From Flavobacterium sp. (GTDB lineage Bacteria > Bacteroidota > Bacteroidia > Flavobacteriales > Flavobacteriaceae), in NCBI GenBank assembly GCA_016714905.1, contig JADKBW010000001.1, positions 1 through 64,000 of the forward strand: a DNA stretch of 64,000 bases, in the 5' to 3' direction. The notes beneath the pieces were generated by a model that had not been told where the DNA came from, searched no databases, and saw only the letters and a program-made list of their open reading frames with translations. The position numbers were made by a program, and so were the translations under genes. Shown here piece after piece: positions 40,448 to 49,377 of this stretch (the stretch's first letter is position 1; the number at the start of each line of letters is the position of its first letter).

Positions 40448-41812
40448 GTATATTGTTGACACATGCTTATTATCTGTCCGATGACCCAAAAGAGCAACGG
40501 ATTATGAAACCATACCCTCCATTGGGTTTGCTGTATGTATCTGCGTACTTATTAAGCAAGAACATACCCAATGATGTTTATGATAGCACCTTCTATTCTC
40601 AATCTGATCAATTAACTTTTATAAAGGAAAAGAAACCCAAAGTCATTTGCATCTACACCAACTTGATGACAAAAATTGAAGTCGTCAAGTTAATTCAGAC
40701 ATTAAAAACAAATGCTTTTAATTTTCCAAAAATAATTCTTGGTGGCCCCGATGTGACTTACAACGTGGAAAACTACTTAAAAACAGGTGCTGATTTCCTA
40801 GTTATTGGAGAAGGAGAAGAAACAACCTTTGAATTGTATCATGCAATTATGAATCAAGGCGATTTCAATCAAATCAATGGCATCGCATTTCTAGAAAACA
40901 AAATAATAATTCAAACGCCGCCTCGGACCAAATTTAGAGAATTAGACGAATTGCCTTTGCCAAATCGTGCTGCCATTCCCAACGAAAAATACCTGGAAAC
41001 CTGGAAAAGAAATCACGGAGAAAGTTCGATGACAATTTCCACTCAACGCGGTTGTCCATATACTTGCAAATGGTGCAGCACCGCAGTTTACGGTCAAAGT
41101 TATCGCAGAAGACCGGCGCATTTGGTTGCCGCTGAAATGAAAATGCTGAAAGACCAATACAATCCAGACGCGATTTGGTTTGTAGACGATGTGTTTACCA
41201 TTAGCCATAAATGGTTGACGGCTTTCCATGAAGAAGTGGTAAAACAAAATGCGCAAATTCGGTTTGAATGTATCACAAGAGCAGAACGATTGAATGATGA
41301 AATCCTCCGACTGCTCAAAGAAGCAGGATGTTTCCGAATCTGGATTGGTGCGGAAAGTGGATCTCAGAAAATTATCGATTTGATGGACCGAAGAGTCGAT
41401 GTGAATCACGTAAAGAAGATGATTCAAAATACAAACGCGCTCGGCATTGAAACAGGAACTTTTATTATGGTGGGTTATCCCGGGGAAACGGAAGAAGACA
41501 TTGCAGAAACGATTCAGTATTTGAAAGAAGCCAATCCGACGCAATATACCATTACGATTGCCTACCCAATAAAAGGAACGTCTTTATACAATGAAATCGA
41601 AAAGACATAACATTCAACCCAATTGGGAAACCTCAACAGATCGACAAATCGAATTTAAGAGAACCTATTCTCGCAAATACTATGATTATGCGGTGAAGAA
41701 AGTGGTGAATGAAGTGGAGTTCCATCGCAATATTTTAAAGTCGCCAATTAAAGCATTCAAACATAAAGCAAAATCGATTGTAGCAAGTGGATTGATGAAA
41801 ATTAGTAAATGA
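40444..41812 (+). CDS. B12-binding-fold radical SAM enzyme 2 (frame-broken)
   Basis: This is a paralog of radical SAM enzyme 1 with the same order of domains: B12-like domain (PPLGLLYVSAYLLSKN, then GADFLVIGEGEET), cluster motif TQRGCPYTCKWC near residue 199, IWFVDDVFTI and RIWIGAESGS. The frame is lost near 41600 in GAAAAG; removing one A gives 1368 bases and 455 residues and joins YNEIE to RHNIQPNWE. The piece after the break (DYAVKKVVNEVEFHR) looks like the natural C-terminus. Sequencing error is likely. It lies between methyltransferase 1 and the lipoprotein gene, overlapping each by four bases. Confidence 0.86.
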
Positions 41813-42943
41813 TGAAAAATTGTATTTTGATATGCTTCTTTTTTATTTTCTTGTCTTGCGAAAACAATTCAACTTCTGACTTAATTGATATTCCTTCACC
41901 TGAAACAACGCTAAATCTAAAATGGAACAAAGCCTACCCTGATGACAATATCGACAAATCGTTAATCGGATTGAAGTGGGCCTTATCTTATGTCGGTGCA
42001 AAACTGCCGGTAGCATTAAATGGGATTTATACTTCTGGAAATACCATTACTATTGAAGTTGATCGTTTGGGATTTGCTCCAAATGCCGTTGTGCTATTAT
42101 CGAAACTACACACCAAAAATTAAAGCTTCCGAAGAATATCGCATCAATAACAACATCGACTTAGGACGTTATGTCTCTCTTTTAATTGGTGCTTCAGAAC
42201 ATTATTATGAAATCATCGGAACACCGAAAAGATTAGAAAACATTATTAATTATTACACACTAAAACCTGAAAAAGGATACGTCAATAATTCAAATGTCTC
42301 ATTTGAACATAGGATTATCCAATTTTCTGAGCAAAGCGGTTTTAACCAAGTATTTTTATCAGAAGAAATTGATCCGATTACCAAAGAAATCTTCGAATAT
42401 GAAACTATAGAATTACTGCCCAACGGACAATTGCGCTTTGGTATATTTGACAAAAACGGTGACCGAATCAACGCTGCAGATCCTTCCCATTCAGCAGCAG
42501 GAAAACCTGCAAAATGTATGTGGTGCCATGAGTCGACAATCAATCAAATGTTTTCACCACAGCTCGACTTTGTTGGCTATTTGACTGCAACTAATTTTCA
42601 AAATATTTTAATTGGCTACCGCGAATCGAATCGTGCACAAAAATTAGCATTGACCGATGGCGTCGATTATTCGCAAACACAACAACACACCTTAACCGAA
42701 CTGTTGTACATTTCATTCATGGAACCATCCGCAGAACGGTTAAGCACCGAATGGAATTTGCCCTTAGCGGAAGTCCAAACCAGATTGTCAGGTTTTTCCA
42801 CACACATTTATGAAGAATTTCCGTTTCTGGGCGAGTTGTATTATCGAAAAGACATTGAAAATTTGGCACCTTTGGCTGGTCTTTCTGTTTCTAGTAGTGT
42901 TAGAGAATCCTCATTGATTGAAGTAAATCACCTTTCAGAATGA
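41809..42943 (+). CDS. Lipoprotein with a single c-type haem motif (frame-broken)
   Basis: The N-terminus MMKNCILICFFFIFLSCEN is a lipoprotein signal with the lipobox cysteine at residue 17. Near residue 240 the sequence AGKPAKCMWCHES holds one CxxCH motif, so covalent haem c is possible in the periplasm or at the outer membrane. I do not recognise the rest. One extra A near 42118 (CCAAAAATT) breaks the frame. Removing it gives 1134 bases, 377 residues and continuous sense (LSKLHTK, then IKASEEY). It sits between radical SAM enzyme 2 and the GT87-like protein with ATGA overlaps on both sides, so it belongs to the cluster. A redox or sensor role is only a guess. Confidence 0.75.
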
Positions 42944-44511
42944 AAGAAATCCTATCAAAATATTATGGGTTCTTTCCACTGATTCTTCTATTGGTTTTTT
43001 ATGGATTTAAGGCAATTTATTTTCCCATTCATGACTTCGCGAATTACTATTTTGGCGGGAAATTTTTAGCCGAGCAGCATTTTTCTTCTTCCATTTATTT
43101 CCCCTTTGAATTCAATCGTGCGATTAACACAACCGGACAAACTGGAATTTTCGCCAGCTATGCGCCAAACACACCTTTTCTAGCATTACTTTTCGCACCA
43201 TTTTCGCTGCTGCCCATCGCTATTGCGAAGTTGATATTTAACGGTATTAGTATTTTGCTATTCGTTTACAGTTTAAAAAAACTTGCCGATTTTTATAAGA
43301 TAGATTCCTTTTATTTATTGCTCATCCCCATTCTTTTTTTTATCCCAATCAAAAATGAAATCTTATTTGGACAAGTTTATTTCTTGATTTTCTTTTTAAG
43401 TAGTGAAAGTTGGCTTGCCTATCAAAAAAATCAATTAAAATTAGGCGCATTTTATTTGGCAATAGCCATTCTTTTAAAGGTATTTCCAGCTTTGTTAATT
43501 CTACTACCATTGTTCAAAAGGCAATTTAAATTTATACTATTCGTCGGTGGATTTGGATTAATTTTACTCAGCGTTTCCGTACTATTTTCAGGTATCGAAA
43601 TATGGCAATTCATGTTAACAGACGTATTATCGAAAGCCTCCCAGGGAGAAATTTCAGAAGCGTATGTTCCTAATTATCAATCCTTTTTCATGTTTTTCAA
43701 AGAACTTTTGGTTTATGAACCAACTTTGAATAACACGGCGATATTTAATAGCCCCGAAATATTTTCTTCTGTTCTGGTTACAATCAAAATTACCCTGCTG
43801 ACCTTTGGGTATTTTGTAACAAGAAAAACAGAAGATTACTTCATGATCTTTTCGTATTGGATTCTTGTGATGATCCTGATATCGCCATACGGAAGCACCT
43901 ACACGCTCATTTTGCTTTTGTTCCCTTGTTTTGCTTTGCTTCAGAGTAATATTGCTAAACCAAAAAAAATTGCTGGTTTATTGCTTATTTTTTTGGCAAA
44001 CAATTTACCAACGACAGCTTTCTTAAAATACCCTTTTCCTCTTTCCTACTTGAGATTATTCCTCTTGCTGCTATTCTTAATCCTACTCTTGTTGCACTTT
44101 CACAAACATATCAATTACAAAATCGCAGGATTTATTGCGCTAATATCCGCTGTATTTACCTTTAATTTTGCTCAAGTAAAAACTTCAAATTCAAAATACT
44201 TTTTGGAGAAAGGAAGCCCTATTCTCATTTATGATTTTCAACTTAAAAACCAACAACTCATCTATTCTTTTTGGAATGAAAATGGCGAAAACATAAGGTC
44301 GATTCCTTTCAAGTACTCCAATTCAAAGCCGGTTGAATTAAAAGGAAAGGAAATTATTTACAATGGGAATTCGGTAATTTCAGACGGCAGTAATAAACGA
44401 AATCCGGTGTTAATTGACGGAAAAATGATTCTATATTTATCTGACTTCGACCGAGGAATAGGTTTTTATACTTTGCGGAAAATAATGCTGAATCCAACCG
44501 ACAATGAATAA
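42940..44511 (+). CDS. GT87-like polyprenyl-linked glycosyltransferase
   Basis: About ten membrane helices make up the first 400 residues. They have the pattern of the DUF2029/GT87 family: HDFANYYFGGKFL with an acidic residue in the first periplasmic loop, YAPNTPFLALLFAPF, and AIAILLKVFPALLILLPLFK. Known relatives use polyprenyl-phosphate mannose to extend glycans outside the membrane. The last 110 residues (from about 410) form a soluble beta-rich domain with short repeated turns (NGNSVISDG, VLIDGKM), unusual for the family. Its ends overlap the neighbouring genes by 4 and 8 bases. The acceptor and sugar are unknown. Confidence 0.78.
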   Translation: MKEILSKYYGFFPLILLLVFYGFKAIYFPIHDFANYYFGGKFLAEQHFSSSIYFPFEFNRAINTTGQTGIFASYAPNTPFLALLFAPFSLLPIAIAKLIFNGISILLFVYSLKKLADFYKIDSFYLLLIPILFFIPIKNEILFGQVYFLIFFLSSESWLAYQKNQLKLGAFYLAIAILLKVFPALLILLPLFKRQFKFILFVGGFGLILLSVSVLFSGIEIWQFMLTDVLSKASQGEISEAYVPNYQSFFMFFKELLVYEPTLNNTAIFNSPEIFSSVLVTIKITLLTFGYFVTRKTEDYFMIFSYWILVMILISPYGSTYTLILLLFPCFALLQSNIAKPKKIAGLLLIFLANNLPTTAFLKYPFPLSYLRLFLLLLFLILLLLHFHKHINYKIAGFIALISAVFTFNFAQVKTSNSKYFLEKGSPILIYDFQLKNQQLIYSFWNENGENIRSIPFKYSNSKPVELKGKEIIYNGNSVISDGSNKRNPVLIDGKMILYLSDFDRGIGFYTLRKIMLNPTDNE

Positions 44512-45664
44512 ACTAAAAACTTCAATCGGCAACGGAATTTGGCAATTACTCCCATCGATGGGAACGATGTTGCTTTCGCTACTAATTGTTCGCTTGTATG
44601 ACGCTGCTATTTGGGGAAGTATCGTTGGCGTAATAGTCATTCAGCAAATCCTCAATAGCATTATTTCTTGGGGAAATAAAGACTTTCTACAACGCGAATT
44701 GGCTTCCAATCACATTGAATTCAAGTATAGTTTTAGCGCCTTTTTTCAAGAGCGATTTGTTATCTTTCTACTTGCCACTGCATGTTGTTCTATTTTCGGC
44801 TGGATAAACTATTCGTACTTTTTAGGCTTTACAGTGCTTGTCTTTGCAAAATTCTTACAACAGAGTTTTGATGTTATTGTTTTAAAGGAGAAACGTTTTT
44901 TGTTAGTCAGTTTTCTTGAAGTTGTCTTTTTGATCATTCAGATTCTTTTGCTTGCTTATCTGTGGCGAATTGGTGTTACGAATCCGAGTTCATTGTTGAT
45001 GGTATTTTGGCTTCCCTCGTTAATCAAAAGTTTGGTGCTAATGATAGTTTTTCGAGATTACTTTGCGCTCAAAATCACCAACGGCACATTTTTAAAAAAA
45101 TCATTTTTCTTCGGCTTAATAACTTTCAGTGGCCTAGTTCATAGCAAAATCGATTTGCTATTGATTTCAAAACTTCTTGATTCGGCGGCGCTTGGGAAAT
45201 ATCAGATTATATTGGCTTTTCTTTGGAATATTCAATCAATTGCCATGTATGTTTCTGGACCGTATGTGCACAATTTCTACCGCCTTAACGAATCGTCTCA
45301 AATCAATTATGCCAATTTTTTGAAACGATTGTCCTATTGGATTGTTCCTCTGGGTGTTTTTACGATGATTACAATTTTATATTTTGCACTCCATATAAAA
45401 GTGAGTGTTTCCATCGTGGCAGCTTCGCTCTTGTTTAGTGTAATGAGTTTCATTTACTTGCCTTGGATTTTTCAATTAAATCAACGAAAACAAGAAAGTC
45501 GCGTTTTGATTCTCAATATCATTGGCATTTCTATTTTGATTAGTTTTATATTTACTGTTAACCACTTTGTGGGATTGACATTAGAAAATATGATCTGGAT
45601 TGTAACCATTCACCAATTGTTTATTACTGCGATGGCATGGGCTGCCAATAAAATAAAAGCATGA
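44504..45664 (+). CDS. Oligosaccharide flippase-like membrane protein
   Basis: The 386-residue protein has about ten to twelve membrane helices and resembles Wzx/MurJ-type flippases (opening KTSIGNGIWQLLPSMGTMLL, then SKIDLLLISKLLDSAALGKY in mid-protein). Such proteins flip lipid-linked sugars from the cytoplasmic to the periplasmic face. It is shorter than a typical Wzx (about 400-480 residues) and may lack the last two helices. It follows the GT87-like gene, with which it could form the export half of the pathway. Overlaps of eight and four bases tie it to its neighbours. Confidence 0.8.
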   Translation: MNKLKTSIGNGIWQLLPSMGTMLLSLLIVRLYDAAIWGSIVGVIVIQQILNSIISWGNKDFLQRELASNHIEFKYSFSAFFQERFVIFLLATACCSIFGWINYSYFLGFTVLVFAKFLQQSFDVIVLKEKRFLLVSFLEVVFLIIQILLLAYLWRIGVTNPSSLLMVFWLPSLIKSLVLMIVFRDYFALKITNGTFLKKSFFFGLITFSGLVHSKIDLLLISKLLDSAALGKYQIILAFLWNIQSIAMYVSGPYVHNFYRLNESSQINYANFLKRLSYWIVPLGVFTMITILYFALHIKVSVSIVAASLLFSVMSFIYLPWIFQLNQRKQESRVLILNIIGISILISFIFTVNHFVGLTLENMIWIVTIHQLFITAMAWAANKIKA

Positions 45665-46494
45665 CGAATACGAAGTTAGAAAATATAGTTGTTCATGAAA
45701 ATTGGCTTCAAAGCAGTGGTTCCTATTGGAAATATATGACTCCAGCGTTTGAAAAGCATCTTTTATCTTATTTACCCATCTTTGAAAAATACAGAACCGA
45801 CATTGGCATTGCTCCAACGACTCACTCCGATTGGGAACAATTGCCTTTTGGCGCATTTGCGAACGACGCTTCTTGGAAATGGAGAAGGCAAAGTTTAGCC
45901 ATTCTTCAGCATCATTTAAAACAAAAAAAATTGGAATCTGTTCTAGAAATAGGTTCATGGAATGGCTGGCTGACGAAGTATCTTGCTAAAAGATCGGAAA
46001 TGGTAGTTGCCGCAGATTACTTTACTTGCCCATTTGATGGCATTGGAAATTTGAAAGAATTAGCAAGCAATATCAAGCCAATACAGTGCAATGTAGAAAC
46101 CATAAAAGTCGATTTTAAAGCGCAATCATTCGATTTGATTGTTCTAAATCATTGTTTGACTTACACTGAAAGTCCGTGTGATTTTATACAAAATTTGATT
46201 CCATTACTCAAAGACGGTGGCGCAATTATATCGTTAGGAAACACATTTTATAGAAATCCGAAACGAAAAATACTGCAAAATAAAACCGCACGTGAAAACT
46301 ACCTCAGCGCCTATCATCGAGAGTTGTATATTCAACCTGTAAAAGGCTATATGGATTTGGACGATTTTGCATACTTAAAAAATAATGGATTTACCATGCT
46401 ACACTATCCAAAAATGTGGATACAGAATTTTATAGCGAAAATATACCCATACAAACCATTCTATAAAGCAATTCTTTATCAAAACAGAGCTTAA
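45661..46494 (+). CDS. Class I SAM-dependent methyltransferase 2
   Basis: The 277-residue protein has motif I VLEIGSWNGWLTKYLAKR (about 95-112), motif II VVAADYFTCP and motif IV FDLIVLNHCLTYTE. A long N-terminal segment (about 1-85; VHENWLQSSGSYWKY, then SDWEQLPFGAFANDASWKW) precedes the catalytic domain and may bind the acceptor. A C-terminal extension has YHRELYIQPVKGYMDL. The start ATG overlaps the flippase stop by four bases, and the stop overlaps the FkbM gene by one (TAATG). The acceptor is unknown. Confidence 0.85.
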   Translation: MTNTKLENIVVHENWLQSSGSYWKYMTPAFEKHLLSYLPIFEKYRTDIGIAPTTHSDWEQLPFGAFANDASWKWRRQSLAILQHHLKQKKLESVLEIGSWNGWLTKYLAKRSEMVVAADYFTCPFDGIGNLKELASNIKPIQCNVETIKVDFKAQSFDLIVLNHCLTYTESPCDFIQNLIPLLKDGGAIISLGNTFYRNPKRKILQNKTARENYLSAYHRELYIQPVKGYMDLDDFAYLKNNGFTMLHYPKMWIQNFIAKIYPYKPFYKAILYQNRA

Positions 46495-47177
46495 TGATTC
46501 GGTCAATTCTAAAAAAATATCAAAGCAAGAAATTCTATTCGAAATTAATTCGAGAAGGAGATTTATGCTTCGATATTGGAGCGAATTTAGGAGCAAAAAG
46601 CAAATTATTCCTTTTGTTAGGTGCGCGTGTCGTCGCTTTTGAACCGCAAACGGCGTGTAAAGAAGCGCTTCATCAAATAAGAACTAAAAACCCAAATTTC
46701 GAATTTTACCCTTTCGCTGTTGGGGAAAAGAACGAACAAAAAGAATTGCATTTGGCAAATCATGTTGAAGTGGCGACGCTTTCTGCTGATTTCATTGATT
46801 ATTTTCAATGCGACGATATTTATTGGAATAAAACAGAAACGGTTCAAGTGAAGACACTAAATTCGCTCATTGAAACGTATGGCTTTCCTGATTTTTGCAA
46901 AATTGATGTCGAAGGTTTTGAATGGCAAATACTATCGAAGCTCAGCTATCCTATTCCCTTAATCGAGTTTGAATTTACAGGTGGATTTATCGAAAACACT
47001 GTTAAAATTATTGAATACAGCGCTGGAGAAAAAGTAATGTTTAATTTTATCAGGAACGAAAATCTGAAATTCCAACTAAAATCATGGGTTTCTGGAGCGG
47101 AAATGATTAGCATTATTCAATCTCTTCCGAAAAACAAATTGCATGGAAACATTTATATAAAATCAAACAGAACGTAA
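46494..47177 (+). CDS. FkbM-family methyltransferase
   Basis: The 227-residue protein has the FkbM signature: LCFDIGANLGAKSKLF, ARVVAFEPQ, and FCKIDVEGFEWQIL near residue 140. These methyltransferases usually methylate sugar hydroxyls in natural products and glycans. It starts one base into the stop of methyltransferase 2 and ends immediately before the GTG of radical SAM enzyme 3. The size fits a compact version of the family. Confidence 0.88.
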   Translation: MIRSILKKYQSKKFYSKLIREGDLCFDIGANLGAKSKLFLLLGARVVAFEPQTACKEALHQIRTKNPNFEFYPFAVGEKNEQKELHLANHVEVATLSADFIDYFQCDDIYWNKTETVQVKTLNSLIETYGFPDFCKIDVEGFEWQILSKLSYPIPLIEFEFTGGFIENTVKIIEYSAGEKVMFNFIRNENLKFQLKSWVSGAEMISIIQSLPKNKLHGNIYIKSNRT

Positions 47178-48701
47178 GTGATTGCAAACAAGACCATATT
47201 GTTCAACCCAAAAAGTGCTAACGGAAAGCACCGCATTCCCAACTCGATTTTACAGGTTGGCGCTTCAATTCATGATAAGTATGACTATGTTTTTGTAGAT
47301 GGCAATCTCGAGAAAGATCCATGGCAAATCATCGAGAACTATTTAAAAACGGGCGAGTTTAAATACTTTGGTTCAACAGTGATGCCCGGACCTCAGTTAC
47401 GTCAAGCCATTCCGTTTACAAAAAAAATTAAAGAAGAATTTCCAAATACCATTACGGTTTGGGGCGGCTATTTTGCTTCCAATCAATATAAAGTTTCTTT
47501 AGAATCTGGCTATGTTGATTACGTCATCAATGGTCCTGGCGACAATACGTTTCCACAATTGATCGATGCTATCGAAGACAATGACCATTATGCCCTGTTT
47601 TTGATTAAGAATCTTATATACAAAAACGAAAAAGGAGAAATTGTCAAGACTGCGGTCGAAGCTTTACTCGATCAAGATTCCTTGCCAAAATTTCCTTATG
47701 AATATTTGAATTCTTTCTATCCAGTAAAGAATTACTTGGCAAAAACCTTTATGGGAAACAAAACTTTGTCTTATCATTCGAGTATGGGATGTCCTTTTTC
47801 GTGTTCTTTCTGCGCGGTTGTTCCAATTTATAACGCCAAATGGAAAGGAATGTCAGCTTCTCGAATCTATGAAGATGTCAAGTATTTTAAAGATAAATAC
47901 AATATCGATGCGGTTGAATTTCATGACAATAATTTCTTTACCGCCAAAAAACGCGTATTGGAGTTTTCTGAACTCATCATGAATGACAACATTAGTTATT
48001 GGGGTGAAGGTCGCATTGACACCATCAACATGTACTCAGATGATGATTTGAAATTAATGCGAAAAGCAGGTTGCAAGATGATTTTCCTCGGCGCCGAAAC
48101 TGGCAATGATGCAGTTTTGAAACAAATGAATAAAGGCGGCACACAAACAGGACAAATGATCAAAGATTTTGTGTTGCGGATGAAAAACGCTGATATTATT
48201 CCTGAATTATCATTTGTGTTAGGCATGCCTGCTAAAACCGAGAAGGAAGTTTACGATCAAATTTTGTGGGATATTAATTTTATCAAAGAAATCAAGGCAA
48301 TCAATCCGAATGCTGAAATTATCATCTATCTGTTCAGTCCAGTACCGACGGAAGGTTCAGAATTGTACCAACAAATTCTTGATGCCGGATTTTCCTTTCC
48401 AACAGCGTTAGAAGATTGGATTTCACCATCGTGGGAGAATTTTGATCTGCGAAAAAATCCGCTGACGCCTTGGCTTAAACCGTATATGATTGACACCATC
48501 AAAAACTTTGAAACCGTTTTGAATGGTTATTATCCGACCGTTTCTGATTTTAGGATTAGCGGGTACAAAAGACATATTTTGAGAAGTATTTCGAAAGTAC
48601 GATATGATACGAACTTCTATCATTATCCATACGAAATCAAAGCATTGCATAAATTATGGAAATACCGTCAACCGGAAATTGAAGGGTTTTATTCTGAATA
48701 A
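47178..48701 (+). CDS. B12-binding-fold radical SAM enzyme 3
   Basis: The 507-residue protein is a third radical SAM protein with a B12-like N-terminal domain (MIANKTILFNPKSANG, then VWGGYFASNQY and VDYVINGPGD). The cluster motif is SSMGCPFSCSFCAVV near residue 206, then EFHDNNFF, MIFLGAETG and PTEGSELYQQI. It is not a close paralog of enzymes 1 and 2: the PPLG opening and GEGE loop are replaced. The GTG at 47178 directly follows the FkbM stop; no ATG lies near it, and the protein fits the family from this start. The C-terminal 100 residues (DFRISGYKRHILRSI, then YHYPYEIKALHKL) are additional. The product chemistry is unknown. Confidence 0.87.
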   Translation: MIANKTILFNPKSANGKHRIPNSILQVGASIHDKYDYVFVDGNLEKDPWQIIENYLKTGEFKYFGSTVMPGPQLRQAIPFTKKIKEEFPNTITVWGGYFASNQYKVSLESGYVDYVINGPGDNTFPQLIDAIEDNDHYALFLIKNLIYKNEKGEIVKTAVEALLDQDSLPKFPYEYLNSFYPVKNYLAKTFMGNKTLSYHSSMGCPFSCSFCAVVPIYNAKWKGMSASRIYEDVKYFKDKYNIDAVEFHDNNFFTAKKRVLEFSELIMNDNISYWGEGRIDTINMYSDDDLKLMRKAGCKMIFLGAETGNDAVLKQMNKGGTQTGQMIKDFVLRMKNADIIPELSFVLGMPAKTEKEVYDQILWDINFIKEIKAINPNAEIIIYLFSPVPTEGSELYQQILDAGFSFPTALEDWISPSWENFDLRKNPLTPWLKPYMIDTIKNFETVLNGYYPTVSDFRISGYKRHILRSISKVRYDTNFYHYPYEIKALHKLWKYRQPEIEGFYSE

Positions 48702-48705
48702 TGCT

Positions 48706-49377
48706 ATGATGCAAATGAGAAAAATACTTAAGAAAATCGCAAGTCCATTTCTACAAAAAGCCAGCGCCATTTATTTGAAAAAACGCCGGAAGTACAGTTT
48801 TAAAGACATTACGGTGTGGGTTGAACCAACGGTTTTTCCTCCATTCATTACCATCAGCACCAAACTACTTTTAGAATTTATTGAACCATTGGATCTGAAG
48901 GGCAAAACATTTTTAGAATTAGGTTGTGGTTGTGGCATTATATCTATTTTGGCAGCACAGAAAGGCGCATTTGTTACGGCAACCGACATCAATCAAATTG
49001 CATTAAATGCTTTGGAAGAAAACGCAAAAGAAAATCAAGTGAACATCGAAATTATAGAATCTGACTTATTCCAAAAATTACAAAATAGAACTTTCGATTT
49101 CGTAGTGATTAATCCGCCTTATTACCCTCGAAAACCAATGTCAGTTGCAGAAAACGCATGGTTTTGCGGGGAAAATTTTGAGTATTTTGAATCGCTGTTT
49201 AGTCAATTACCTATATATCTGACTATAGAGAATTCAACCTATATGATTCTCTCCGAAGATTGTGAACTAGAAAAAATCAAAGCGATTGCCTTTCAAAACA
49301 AAATCACATTCCATGTGGAGCAAGTGACAAAAGTACTTGGAGAGGTGAATCTTATATATAAGCTTGAACTATGTTAG
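48706..49377 (+). CDS. Small-domain methyltransferase with NPPY motif
   Basis: The 223-residue protein has motif I FLELGCGCGIISILAAQKG, motif II FVTATDINQIALNALEEN and VVINPPYYPRKPM. NPPY is found in methyltransferases that act on nitrogen, such as the PrmC/HemK and RsmC-type families. PrmC is also encoded elsewhere in most genomes, so this may be a specialised copy for the cluster product or protein. The start ATG at 48706 lies 4 bases after the preceding stop. Its stop overlaps the convergent LacI gene by nine bases. It is the last gene of the cluster. Confidence 0.82.
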   Translation: MMQMRKILKKIASPFLQKASAIYLKKRRKYSFKDITVWVEPTVFPPFITISTKLLLEFIEPLDLKGKTFLELGCGCGIISILAAQKGAFVTATDINQIALNALEENAKENQVNIEIIESDLFQKLQNRTFDFVVINPPYYPRKPMSVAENAWFCGENFEYFESLFSQLPIYLTIENSTYMILSEDCELEKIKAIAFQNKITFHVEQVTKVLGEVNLIYKLELC

